Made by a program: the position numbers and the translations under genes
Assembly: GCF_047345485.1 (NCBI RefSeq)
Contig: NZ_JBLFEN010000006.1
Span: forward strand, 124,001-188,000
DNA: 64,000 nt
Direction: 5' to 3'
DNA from: Jejuia sp047345485
GTDB taxonomy: Bacteria; Bacteroidota; Bacteroidia; Flavobacteriales; Flavobacteriaceae
The notes under the pieces: generated by a model
Database searches by the model: none
The model's input: only the letters and a program-made list of their open reading frames with translations
What the model was told of the DNA's origin: nothing
Part shown: positions 7,620 through 16,444 of the stretch, one piece after another
Layout: each line of letters begins with the position of its first letter
How positions within the stretch are numbered: position 1 is the first letter of the stretch

Positions 7620-10478
7620 ATGAAATACTTTTTTAATGTTTTACTATTATGCGTATCAACATTAGTGTTTTCTCAAGAAAATAATACGGTAACTTACGAT
7701 TTAAACAGTGAGGTGCCTAGAGATACAACCGCAATTCGAGGAGAATTATCCAACGGTCTTAAATATTACATTAAAGAAAATAACAGGCCAAAGGATGTTG
7801 TAAATATTCGATTAGTGGTTAAAGTGGGGCATCTGCAAGAAGACGATAATCAACAAGGTTTAGCGCATTTATTAGAGCATATGGGCTTTAATGGTACCAA
7901 GAATTTTAAAAAGGATAAACTAGTAAAGTATCTTGAGAGTATAGGTATGACTTTTGGTGCAGATTTAAATGCACATACTGGTTTTGAAGAAACGGTTTAT
8001 AAATTAAAAATACCAAGCTCTGATTTAAAAAAAGTTAACAAAGCATTTCAAATTTTAGAAGATTGGGCACATAACATAAGCTTAAAAGATGGCGCTATTG
8101 CAGATGAAAGACCAGTAGTTTTAGAAGAGTTTAGAGCAAGGTTAGGAAGTGGCAATAGAGTAGGTACACAGGTTGCAAAAATGATGTATGAGGGTATGCC
8201 TCAACTAAGATATTTTTCTGATGAAAAACTTGTTAATATTAAAAATTTTGAGACACACCATATACGCCGTTTTTATAAAGAATGGTATCGGCCTAATTTA
8301 ATGGGCATAATTGTAGCTGGAGATATAGACCCTAGTTATGCAGAGGCTAAAATAAAAAAGCACTTCTCTAAATTAATTAATCCTAAAAACGAAAAACCAT
8401 TGTTTGCTTATGATAGTGTGCCTTATCATAAACAAACTCGAGTGATAGTGGTTACTGACCCAGAAAAAACAACCACATCAATGTCTTTAGATTTTATAAA
8501 TATTACTCCAATAAAGCGAGACAAAGCATTAATGAAACATCAAAAAGAAAGTTTTATTAAAGGTATGATGGTTTCTATGTTAAATAAAAGGTTAGTAGAG
8601 TTGTCTAACAGTGCCAAACCTCCATTTATTGGTGCAGGTGCTGGATTAAGAGGTACTTTAAGTAAATACCACGGAAAGTTTTCTATAAGTTCATCCTCTA
8701 GCGAAGAAGGAATTCTAACGGCTTTAAAAGCGATGGTGATTGAGTTAGAGCGCATAAAACGTTTTGGCTTTACTGAAGAAGAACTAAACCAAGTGAAAAA
8801 AAATATGCTAGCTAGCAATGAAACGTTCTTAGAAAATAAGGACGATTGGTACTCATCAACGTATTTAAACCTTTTAGAGCAAGAGTTTAAAAACGATTGG
8901 GTACTTTACTCAAAAGATTGGAAGTATAATTTTTATAAAACTATTATACCTAAAATTACTGTAAACGATGTAAAATCAATGTTTGATTTTTACTATCATA
9001 AGGATAACAGAGTTTTAGTACTGACTGCCCCAGAAAAAGAAGATTTAGTACTGCCAACTAAAGACGATTTTTTAAATACAATTACCCAAGCAGAACTCAA
9101 CGAAAAAATAACAAAGTATATTCCTAAAGCGCTAGATAACCAGCTAATTAAAGATTTAAAACCTAAAGGGAGTATTGTGTCCGAAGAAAACCATCTTTAC
9201 AATATAAAAGAGTTAATATTAAGTAACGGCGCTAAAGTTTTTTATAAGAAAACGGATTTTGATAAAGAGTCGGTTAGATTTAAAGCGTTTAGTTTTGGGG
9301 GCAATTCTTTACTGTCTGATGAAGATTATATTGCTGTTGGCCAATTAATGCCAATTGCTACGGTTACTGGTATTGGTGGTTACAAAAGCTATGAATTGCC
9401 AAAGGTACTAGCTGGAAAAAAAGTGAGAGTGTCATCTTATGTGTCTACATATCATGAAGGTTTAAAAGGCTCAGCAAGAGCAAAAGATTTAGAAACTCTA
9501 TTTAAGCTCATTTACCTAAATTTTACTAGCATTAATAAAGACGAAGAAATGTACCTATCAATTATAGATAAAATAAAAGCATCTACTAAAAATAGAAAAT
9601 TAAGTCCGTCTAATCTATTTTATTCAGAAATTAGTAAAGTGACCCAAAAAGGAAACCCTAGATATATAAACATGAATGCGAATGACAATTTAGAGCGTTT
9701 GCTGGATTCTGTACCTTACACGCAAGTTTATAATAAATACACAGAACGATTTAAAAATACGGGAGACTTTAATTTTTTCTTTATAGGTGATTTTGATGAA
9801 GATATTTTAAAACATTATGCAGAGGTGTATTTGGCATCATTACCAAGTACTAACGAGCGAGAAGATTATGTGTTATCACCTTATAAAAATATTCCAGAGG
9901 CAGAAGAAATAGTTGTACATAAAGGATTAGAAGATAAAGCAACACTATTAATGACTTTTATTACGGAGGCAAAAAGTAACCGTAAAGAAGTAGATGCCCT
10001 TAAAATATTTGGGCAGATTTTCAAGTCTAGATTACGAAATCAAATAAGAGAAGAAAAAGGAGGTGTATATACTGTTAAAGCAAATTTAAAACATCTTAGC
10101 AAGCCCTATAAAAGATTTGTGGCAGATATAAGTTTTAATTGTTCACCAGACAATATTGATGTACTCGAAAAAGAAAGCTTGGACGTTTTAAAATCATTTC
10201 TTAAAGAAGGACCAACAAAAAAAGAAGTAGCTGGTGTTAAGAAAAACTGGATTTTAAACCGAAAGAAAGCTATGGAGAACAACTCGTTTTGGTTTAATTA
10301 TATGTACAATAAAAAATATAGAAAGCAACAGTTTACAGATATGAGTGGTTATGGGGAGAAGCTATCTGAAATTAGCCCAAAATTCATTAAAAAAATTGCT
10401 AATAAATATATTGGAGCGCCTAGTATTATTGCAAAGTTATTACCAGAAGCTACTAATGAAAAGACAGCCCAAAACTGA
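7620..10478 (+). CDS. M16 (pitrilysin-type) zinc peptidase, exported
   Basis: The 952-residue, two-lobed M16 protein has a signal peptide (VSTLVFSQE). The inverted zinc site HLLEH lies at residues 83-87 and is followed by the DERPVVLEEF segment with Glu163 and Glu170, the usual position of the third ligand. Residues 400-500 form the linker; the second half (about 530-930) repeats the fold without a zinc motif, as is normal for the inactive lobe. These periplasmic peptidases degrade peptides and misfolded fragments. It stands alone, with no operon partner on its strand. Confidence 0.9.
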   Translation: MKYFFNVLLLCVSTLVFSQENNTVTYDLNSEVPRDTTAIRGELSNGLKYYIKENNRPKDVVNIRLVVKVGHLQEDDNQQGLAHLLEHMGFNGTKNFKKDKLVKYLESIGMTFGADLNAHTGFEETVYKLKIPSSDLKKVNKAFQILEDWAHNISLKDGAIADERPVVLEEFRARLGSGNRVGTQVAKMMYEGMPQLRYFSDEKLVNIKNFETHHIRRFYKEWYRPNLMGIIVAGDIDPSYAEAKIKKHFSKLINPKNEKPLFAYDSVPYHKQTRVIVVTDPEKTTTSMSLDFINITPIKRDKALMKHQKESFIKGMMVSMLNKRLVELSNSAKPPFIGAGAGLRGTLSKYHGKFSISSSSSEEGILTALKAMVIELERIKRFGFTEEELNQVKKNMLASNETFLENKDDWYSSTYLNLLEQEFKNDWVLYSKDWKYNFYKTIIPKITVNDVKSMFDFYYHKDNRVLVLTAPEKEDLVLPTKDDFLNTITQAELNEKITKYIPKALDNQLIKDLKPKGSIVSEENHLYNIKELILSNGAKVFYKKTDFDKESVRFKAFSFGGNSLLSDEDYIAVGQLMPIATVTGIGGYKSYELPKVLAGKKVRVSSYVSTYHEGLKGSARAKDLETLFKLIYLNFTSINKDEEMYLSIIDKIKASTKNRKLSPSNLFYSEISKVTQKGNPRYINMNANDNLERLLDSVPYTQVYNKYTERFKNTGDFNFFFIGDFDEDILKHYAEVYLASLPSTNEREDYVLSPYKNIPEAEEIVVHKGLEDKATLLMTFITEAKSNRKEVDALKIFGQIFKSRLRNQIREEKGGVYTVKANLKHLSKPYKRFVADISFNCSPDNIDVLEKESLDVLKSFLKEGPTKKEVAGVKKNWILNRKKAMENNSFWFNYMYNKKYRKQQFTDMSGYGEKLSEISPKFIKKIANKYIGAPSIIAKLLPEATNEKTAQN

Positions 10479-10609
10479 TACAGCAAACGCTGTAAAATAT
10501 TATCACCAAAATACACTACACACGTTTTAAACCCACATAGATAAAAAAGTAGATAGTTAAATATATTTAAACTGCACCTAAATAATATATTTGGTTATTT
10601 TATAATAAC

Positions 10610-10840
10610 TTATGGGGTAGTGGTATCCTCTCCAGAAGGTTTTTCTGTTTCAATATCTTCTGTTTTTCCGCCCATAAAAAATAGTAGCGCACCTACAACA
10701 ATTAATCCAATTTTAATAATCCAAGCAGTAGTATCTCCCCAACTATAAATCCACATTAATAAAGTTGGTACTCTATCTATAAAATTTAAAACAATCGCAA
10801 AAAGGCCAAAAAATACCATGTAAGATCCTATTTTTCTCAT
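10610..10840 (-). CDS. small two-helix membrane protein
   Basis: The 76-residue product has two hydrophobic helices (about 7-22 and 40-57) joined by a short segment with Trp residues, and a charged, Thr/Glu-rich tail ending EDTTTP. No family is recognised. It lies downstream of the kynurenine cluster on the same strand after a 56-base gap. It may be cotranscribed with that cluster, but nothing links it to tryptophan catabolism. Confidence 0.55.
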   Translation of the reverse strand: MRKIGSYMVFFGLFAIVLNFIDRVPTLLMWIYSWGDTTAWIIKIGLIVVGALLFFMGGKTEDIETEKPSGEDTTTP

Positions 10841-10896
10841 AATAAAAGTATGTTTAAAAAAATTAAATATATGTAAAAAGTAAACGTTATAAGTAG

Positions 10897-11982
10897 TTAT
10901 GAAAGAATTTTGGTGATCAATTTTTGTTTTCCATCGTTATCATCCCCAAATAGCCATTGTAATACATTGTTTTCCCAAATGTCGTCATATTCATTTTCGG
11001 TAATAATTTCACGTTGAATAGCTAAATCTAATAATTTCCCTGGGTAAGATGATTGCGGTTCACTTTCCATTTCTCCTAGAGGATAAGGGTCGTCTAGCCC
11101 CATTAAAACCTGTTTAGCGCCATGATTTCTAATTAGTAAATCTAAACCACCAGTATCATGCACCAAAGTATCAAAGAAAATATTTTTATGGCCTACAGCT
11201 TTTCTTGGGTGGTGCTTGCCTTCAAACAAATCTGGCCTACCATCAAAACCTTGTATACGACGTCCTAAATTAATTTGTGCAAGTTGTCCGCCATGAGCAA
11301 AACAAGTACGCATATTTGGAAATTTTTCTTGGTAGCCATTTAAGGTTAAAAAGTGATATGCATCAGCACATTGAGCTAGCATCCAAATTAAGTGAAATCG
11401 CCATGAAGTATTTTCAAGATTAATAAATTTCTCACCATCATAGGGGTGCACTTCAACAGCTAAATTGTATCTATCAGCAAGCTCAAAAAGTGGTTCATTT
11501 TCTTCATCAAAAATACAACGCCACGTACCAATGGTATCCATATAGTGTGTAGGTAAGCATAATAATCGCATACCATGCGTTTCTACACAACGTTCTATTT
11601 CCCAACACGCACTTCTTATAAAACCAGGGTGTACCACAAAACCACAAGTAAATTTACTAGGGTAATCGTGCTGTATACGTGCATTAAAATCATTTTGAAA
11701 ACGTAATGCTTTTTTCATTTCTTCAACACGCAATCCGTTGCCATAAAGTTGCGATAAATTTAAAACAACCGCATGGTCTAACTTATTACGTTCCATCCAT
11801 TCTAATTTCTCATTTAAAAAAAAACTAGAGTCTGTAACAGGGCGTTTCCAACCCTTTTGTAGCATAAATTTTCGGTCTTTATCTACCCAAAAAATTCCCT
11901 TTTCTCGCATAAATTCAGGAATCTCTTCGGGGTAAGGTAATAAGTGTGAGTGACCGTTAATTCTAAGTTTACGTTTTTCCAT
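10897..11982 (-). CDS. 2-amino-3-carboxymuconate-6-semialdehyde decarboxylase (ACMSD)
   Basis: The 361-residue amidohydrolase-fold protein has the N-terminal metal pair in NGHSHLLPYP, a mid-protein His in VEVHPYDGE and a late metal Asp in LMGLDDPYPLGE, the ACMSD ligand set. ACMSD decarboxylates the unstable ring-opened product of 3-hydroxyanthranilate, diverting carbon to 2-aminomuconate and away from quinolinate/NAD. The assignment rests on both fold and its place in a block with 3-hydroxyanthranilate dioxygenase, kynurenine monooxygenase and kynureninase on the same strand. The later enzymes (aminomuconate semialdehyde dehydrogenase, deaminase) are not in the window. It corresponds to nbaD of Pseudomonas. 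Confidence 0.87.
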   Translation of the reverse strand: MEKRKLRINGHSHLLPYPEEIPEFMREKGIFWVDKDRKFMLQKGWKRPVTDSSFFLNEKLEWMERNKLDHAVVLNLSQLYGNGLRVEEMKKALRFQNDFNARIQHDYPSKFTCGFVVHPGFIRSACWEIERCVETHGMRLLCLPTHYMDTIGTWRCIFDEENEPLFELADRYNLAVEVHPYDGEKFINLENTSWRFHLIWMLAQCADAYHFLTLNGYQEKFPNMRTCFAHGGQLAQINLGRRIQGFDGRPDLFEGKHHPRKAVGHKNIFFDTLVHDTGGLDLLIRNHGAKQVLMGLDDPYPLGEMESEPQSSYPGKLLDLAIQREIITENEYDDIWENNVLQWLFGDDNDGKQKLITKILS

Positions 11983-12068
11983 TTTGTTATTCCTACTAAA
12001 GTAAGAATCTGTGTTTTAAATGTATTTTAAAGTTTATTAAATCACTGTTTTTCAATAAAAAATTCAGC

Positions 12069-12602
12069 TTAATCTACTTTTACTTTTTTAGGTGGTTGCA
12101 TAATTGCATCACAATTAGGGCAACTACGTTTAGTTTTATCGCCATAATATGCATCAAAAATTTTAGGCATATCCGTTTCAATATTATCTAACGTAAAATC
12201 TTCTTCATAAAGTTTTGTTACACAATTTTCACAAAACCAAAGTAGGGCATCTTTAGTGCCTTTCGGTCGTCTATATTCAATAACCAACCCAACAGTATTG
12301 GGGCCTCGTTGTGGCGAATGTGGCACTTTAGGCGGCAATAAATAAATATCACCTTCCCTAATATGCACATCTTTTGGCGTGCCTTTATCTATAATTTTTA
12401 AAATAATATCGCCTTCTACTTGGTAAAAAAACTCTGGCGTTTCGTTATAGTGGTAATCCTTTCTGTTATTAGGGCCGCCAACTACCATTACTATAAAATC
12501 GGCGTCTTTCCAAACCACTTTATTACCAACAGGTGGTTTTAATAAATGTCTGTTTTCTTCAATCCAAGCCTTAAAATTTATAGGAGATGTTAAGCTACTC
12601 AT
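12069..12602 (-). CDS. nbaC: 3-hydroxyanthranilate 3,4-dioxygenase
   Basis: The 177-residue cupin has iron ligands His51, Glu57 and His95 and substrate arginines Arg47 and Arg99, numbers that coincide with the characterised Cupriavidus enzyme and fix the start at ATG 12602 rather than nine codons upstream. A C-terminal rubredoxin-like site is complete (Cys124, Cys127, Cys161, Cys164), as in bacterial single-cupin homologues. It opens the aromatic ring of 3-hydroxyanthranilate, and the ACMSD encoded immediately downstream uses the product. A palindromic repeat lies in the spacer upstream, between this gene and the SDR. Confidence 0.95.
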   Translation of the reverse strand: MSSLTSPINFKAWIEENRHLLKPPVGNKVVWKDADFIVMVVGGPNNRKDYHYNETPEFFYQVEGDIILKIIDKGTPKDVHIREGDIYLLPPKVPHSPQRGPNTVGLVIEYRRPKGTKDALLWFCENCVTKLYEEDFTLDNIETDMPKIFDAYYGDKTKRSCPNCDAIMQPPKKVKVD

Positions 12603-12618
12603 GGTTATTAGTATTTTT

Positions 12619-12700
12619 GGCGTTACCACAAGGGTCAGGCTATCCGCTATATCTTTTTTGCAGAAAAAGCAAAAAAGGATGCCGCTTCTATCCTTAACGC
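12619..12700. repeat. dispersed palindromic intergenic repeat, copy A
   Basis: The 82-bp element begins GGCGTTACC and ends CCTTAACGC. It contains CTATCCGCTATATC and an apical stem CTTTTTTGC / GCAAAAAAG around a 7-base loop, then GGATGCCGCTTCTATCC. Related blocks (TCCGCTATATC, GGATGCCGCT, GCGTTA-type ends) recur at 29850-30008 and, inverted, at 31365-31493. It sits just upstream of the 3-hydroxyanthranilate dioxygenase start. Such elements are recurrent in Flavobacteriaceae genomes; it encodes no protein. Confidence 0.7.
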
Positions 12701-12760
12701 GAATTCGTTATAAATATACAAATACCATAAATTCTATGATAATTTCGTCTAACTAAATAA

Positions 12761-13543
12761 TTATAAAGATTTGGTTCTTCCGCCATCAACGGGTAGATTA
12801 ATTCCATTAATATATCCGGCAGCTTCACTAGCTAAAAAAACAACTGCATTTGCTGTTTCTTCTGGTTGTGCAAAACGTTTTGCAGGCGTGTAATGTTTCA
12901 TTATTTCTGCCATCTCATTAATAGATCTTTGTTCTAGTGTTGCTTTAATTTTAATAATTTCAGTAAGTCGTTCAGTATCTGTAAAACCAGGTAATATATT
13001 GTTTACAGTTATACCAAACTCGGCTACTTCAATAGATAATGTTTTACTCCAATTACCTACAGCTCCCCTAATGGTGTTGCTTACACCAAGTCTTGGTATA
13101 GGCTCTTTTACCGATGTAGAAATTATATTTAAAATACGTCCAAAACCTTCGGCTTTCATAAACGGTATAGTGGCCTGTGCCAAAAGATGATTGCATTTTA
13201 CATGCATAGTAAAAGCGTTCTCAAAAGCCTCTAAACTAGCATTAATAATTTCTCCACTAGCTGGTCCACCAGTATTATTTACTAAAATATGAAAACCATG
13301 ATTTCTTTCTATGTACTTTACAACCTGCTCCTGTAATTCTCTAGGTTTTAAAAAATCTGCCACGATATAACTATGGTTTCTATGTTGAGGTAATTCTGCT
13401 AAAACGGCTTTTAATTTATCTTCGTTTCTTGCAACCAAGGTTACATTTACACCTTCTTGCGCTAATGCAATAGCAGTAGCTTTACCAATACCTTGGGTAC
13501 TACCGCAAACTAAGGCATTTTTATTGTTTAGGTTTAAATCCAT
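12761..13543 (-). CDS. SDR-family protein lacking the catalytic Tyr and Lys
   Basis: The 260-residue Rossmann protein has the SDR cofactor motif GSTQGIG near residue 14 and LVNNTGGPA for the adenine pocket. The active-site Ser is in IISTS, but the usual YxxxK is replaced by SNTIR, so Tyr becomes Ser and Lys becomes Arg. It ends with the common INLPVDGG. This divergent subfamily is widespread but its reaction is unclear. Its place between kmo and nbaC, all on one strand, suggests a role with an intermediate of tryptophan breakdown, which is inference only. Confidence 0.8.
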   Translation of the reverse strand: MDLNLNNKNALVCGSTQGIGKATAIALAQEGVNVTLVARNEDKLKAVLAELPQHRNHSYIVADFLKPRELQEQVVKYIERNHGFHILVNNTGGPASGEIINASLEAFENAFTMHVKCNHLLAQATIPFMKAEGFGRILNIISTSVKEPIPRLGVSNTIRGAVGNWSKTLSIEVAEFGITVNNILPGFTDTERLTEIIKIKATLEQRSINEMAEIMKHYTPAKRFAQPEETANAVVFLASEAAGYINGINLPVDGGRTKSL

Positions 13544-13555
13544 AACTGAAGCCCT

Positions 13556-13605
13556 TATAACCTCTCGATAGGGGGAGGAATTCTTAATCGGGTAATATAA
13601 GAATT
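13556..13605. repeat. inverted-repeat spacer between kmo and the SDR gene
   Basis: Two small dyads follow each other: CCTC...GAGG around TCGATAGGGG (13561-13578) and a perfect 8-bp pair AATTCTTA / TAAGAATT (13579-13586 and 13598-13605) with an 11-base loop. There is no T-tract, so it is not a typical terminator. It resembles the short palindromic repeats elsewhere in the window. Confidence 0.4.
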
Positions 13606-13665
13606 TAGTTATTTGTTGTTATAGCTTCTCTAATTTTCTTCGTTTGGAAGCGTTAGGGAAACTTT

Positions 13666-15063
13666 TTATTTTAATCTAGTAATTCTATCATCTTCCAAGA
13701 TAGCCTTAGTTTCTATTTTTACTTTTTCTAAGATAATAGTCATCTCATCATTGGGTGAAATATCACCACTAGCAAGCATATTCAATATAGCTTTGTCTTG
13801 CGCGCGCCCTTTTACCATAGCTTCTTGATAACCAATAGCTTCATTAAAAGTAACCAAACTATATTTTGAAAAGTACTGATTTGGAAATGCTTTTTCTAAA
13901 GCCATTTCTATTTTACGCTTTTCTTTAAAAATAGGATTCGCTACATGATCTTTCATTTCATGAAAATTATCAATAGCTAAATCAGCTATAGCATCTGTAT
14001 CTTGTTTACGCGTATTTTCATAGGCTATAAAAGTGGCTTCCCAACTCTCTAAGTTATTATCTAAAACTGTATCGAATTCTACAACGTCTTCAAAAGATGC
14101 ATTCATCCCTTGGCCATAAAACGGTACAATAGCGTGTGCTGCGTCTCCCATTAATAAAGTGTTGCCTTTGTAATACCATGGCGCACATTTTATAGTACCT
14201 AGAGGCGCTGTTGGATTTGCAAAAAAATCATCTAGCAAATTGGGCATTACAGCCAAAGCATCTGGGAATTCAGTTTTAAAAAACTTTAAAACAGTGTCTT
14301 TATCTGTTAAGTTGTTAAAATTGTATTTACCCTCTTTATAACTTAAAAATAATGTTACGGTAAAACTACCATCTAAATTGGGTAATGCTATTAACATAAA
14401 ACTGCCCCTAGGCCAAATATGTAATGCGTTTTTATGTATTTTATAGTTACCATTGTTTTTAGGTAAAATAGTAAGCTCTTTATAGCCATGAGTTAAATAG
14501 TTTTGAGAAAAACTAAATAAGAATTTTTTACCTAAGTAATAACTTTTACGCATTGCAGAACCCGCGCCATCAGTAGCTATTATTACATCTGCATTTACTA
14601 CAAACTCCTCTTTAGAGTGGTAGTCTTTAAAAAGTGCAGTAGTGTTTTCAAAATCAACTGACTTGCACTTTTTATTAAAATATAAAGTAACGTTTTTGTG
14701 CTTTTCAGCCTCGTTTAAGAGCAACGCATTTAAATCTCCACGAGAAATAGAGTTAATGTATTCATAGTCTCTACCGCTGTAATTAGATTGGAATGTATTA
14801 CCCTCAGCATCATGTATCATTCGTCCATGCATGGGGATACAAAGCGCTTTTACTTTTTGTTCTAATCCTACTAGTTTTATAGCTTTATTACCACGATCAG
14901 AAAATGCAAGATTTATTGAGCGGCCAGCACTAATATCTACTTCTCGTAAATCTGGACGCATTTCGTAAACCGACACATTGTAACCTCTTTGTGCTAATCG
15001 TAATGCTAGAAGGCTACCACAAAGACCTGCACCTATAATTAGTATGTTTTGTTTTTTATCCAT
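13666..15063 (-). CDS. kmo: kynurenine 3-monooxygenase
   Basis: The 465-residue flavoprotein hydroxylase has the N-terminal FAD site IIGAGLCGSLLALRL, the second FAD site LLMGDAAHAIVPFYGQGMN, and the family segment SAGRSINLAFSDRG. It converts L-kynurenine to 3-hydroxykynurenine with NADPH and oxygen. It is translationally coupled to kynU: the kmo ATG lies within the last codons of kynU with an 8-base overlap. Unlike the eukaryotic enzyme there is no long membrane anchor. Neighbours carry the following steps of the same pathway. Confidence 0.95.
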   Translation of the reverse strand: MDKKQNILIIGAGLCGSLLALRLAQRGYNVSVYEMRPDLREVDISAGRSINLAFSDRGNKAIKLVGLEQKVKALCIPMHGRMIHDAEGNTFQSNYSGRDYEYINSISRGDLNALLLNEAEKHKNVTLYFNKKCKSVDFENTTALFKDYHSKEEFVVNADVIIATDGAGSAMRKSYYLGKKFLFSFSQNYLTHGYKELTILPKNNGNYKIHKNALHIWPRGSFMLIALPNLDGSFTVTLFLSYKEGKYNFNNLTDKDTVLKFFKTEFPDALAVMPNLLDDFFANPTAPLGTIKCAPWYYKGNTLLMGDAAHAIVPFYGQGMNASFEDVVEFDTVLDNNLESWEATFIAYENTRKQDTDAIADLAIDNFHEMKDHVANPIFKEKRKIEMALEKAFPNQYFSKYSLVTFNEAIGYQEAMVKGRAQDKAILNMLASGDISPNDEMTIILEKVKIETKAILEDDRITRLK

Positions 15064-16327
15064 TCAAAATAGATTTCAATGTATCAACCAATCGGTACAC
15101 ATCTTCAAACGAGTTGTAGAGTGGTACCGGTGCACAACGTATCACGTCTGGTTCACGCCAATCACTAATAATTCCTGCTTTTGTTAATTTATGATGTAAT
15201 GATTTATCGGCTTGTTTTACTTGTATAGAAAGTTGACATCCGCGCTCTTCAGGACTACTAGGTGTTATAATTCTAATACTATCTTCACCTAAATCTTTCA
15301 GTAAAAACTCAAAATACCCCGTTAACTTTTTAGATTTTTTAGTTAAAGCACCTATACCAACTTCAGCAAATACATCTAAAGATGCTTTTATAGCAGCCAT
15401 GGATAAAATAGGCGGGTTACTTAGTTGCCAACCTTCTGCACCTGGTAGCATATCAAACTCACCACGCATATTAAAACGTGTAGCTTTATTATGGCTCCAC
15501 CAGCCAGTAAAACGGTTTAAATCTTTGTTGTACGCATGCCGTTCGTGTACAAAACAGCCCGCTAAACTTCCTGGGCCAGCGTTTAAATATTTATAGGTAC
15601 ACCAAGCTGCAAAATCTGCTCCAGAGTCGTGTAAATTTAACTCTACATTTCCTGCGCCATGGGCACAATCAAAACCAACCACACATCCGTATTCATGCCC
15701 TAATTTAGTAATGCGCTTAAGGTTTAAAAACTGACCCGTATAATAATTTACACCACCAATCATAATTAAAGCAATAGTATCACCTTCTTGTTGCAAAATG
15801 GTTTCTAAATCTTCGTAATATAAAAGCGTTTTATCTTTTGGCGGTTTCCAGAGTATTAAGCCTTCCTTGTCATTATAACCATGATGGCGCAATTGCGATT
15901 CTACTGCGTATTTATCTGAAGGAAATGCATCACTTTCAATTAAAATTTTATATCTACTTTTTGTAGGTTTATAAAAAGATGCCATCATAAAATGAAGGTT
16001 AGCGGTTAGCGTATTCATTACAACCACCTCTATAGGTTTTGCGCCAACTACATTTGCCATGGTTTGTGTTAAAAACTCATGATAGTTTAACCACGGATTT
16101 TTAGCTTCAAAATGCCCTTCAACACCGAAATTAGCCCAATCTTCTAATTCTTGATTTACATAAGTTTTTGTTTGTTTAGGTTGTAAACCAAGTGAGTTGC
16201 CTGTCATATAAATCAAAGCATTTCCATGTTTGTCTTTTGGAATATGAAATTGATGACGAAACACTTTTAAGGGATCGTTTTGGTCTTGTTTTAAAGCATA
16301 ATCTAAACCTGATTTATAATTTAACAC
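15056..16327 (-). CDS. kynU: kynureninase
   Basis: The 423-residue fold type I PLP enzyme has Lys246 in CTYKYLNAGPG, the internal aldimine lysine, preceded by GFDCAHGAGN with the cofactor-binding Asp. It hydrolyses 3-hydroxykynurenine to 3-hydroxyanthranilate and alanine. The start is GTG at 16327; there is no in-frame ATG nearby and the N-terminal DPLKVFRHQF is needed by the fold. It is the first gene of the minus-strand kynurenine block. A TATTTTTG promoter element lies 24 bases upstream. Confidence 0.95.
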   Translation of the reverse strand: MLNYKSGLDYALKQDQNDPLKVFRHQFHIPKDKHGNALIYMTGNSLGLQPKQTKTYVNQELEDWANFGVEGHFEAKNPWLNYHEFLTQTMANVVGAKPIEVVVMNTLTANLHFMMASFYKPTKSRYKILIESDAFPSDKYAVESQLRHHGYNDKEGLILWKPPKDKTLLYYEDLETILQQEGDTIALIMIGGVNYYTGQFLNLKRITKLGHEYGCVVGFDCAHGAGNVELNLHDSGADFAAWCTYKYLNAGPGSLAGCFVHERHAYNKDLNRFTGWWSHNKATRFNMRGEFDMLPGAEGWQLSNPPILSMAAIKASLDVFAEVGIGALTKKSKKLTGYFEFLLKDLGEDSIRIITPSSPEERGCQLSIQVKQADKSLHHKLTKAGIISDWREPDVIRCAPVPLYNSFEDVYRLVDTLKSILNG

Positions 16328-16351
16328 TATGTTTTTGTTTTGGGTTTAAAA

Positions 16352-16359
16352 CAAAAATA
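16352..16359 (-). promoter_or_regulatory. -7 promoter element of the kynurenine operon
   Basis: On the minus strand TATTTTTG matches TAnnTTTG, 24 bases from the kynU GTG codon. It would drive kynU-kmo and perhaps the genes beyond. Confidence 0.5.
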
Positions 16360-16420
16360 AGCAATATAAGCTTAAGAAAGAAGCTTAAAAATAGTAGGTT
16401 TTAATAGCTGTAGATTTTTG

Positions 16421-16428
16421 TATCTTTA
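16421..16428 (+). promoter_or_regulatory. -7 promoter element of the iron-sulfur protein gene
   Basis: TATCTTTA differs from TAnnTTTG only at the last base and lies 16 bases before ATG 16445. Confidence 0.4.
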
Positions 16429-16444
16429 GTAAAAACTTAGAGTT

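Noticed and set aside
10345..10530. 61-codon open frame overlapping the end of the M16 peptidase
   Set aside because: Out-of-frame shadow of the peptidase gene with no initiation context or recognisable domain.
13556..13605. Terminator between the SDR and kmo genes
   Set aside because: The dyads lack a T-tract on either strand; classed as repeat-like structure only.
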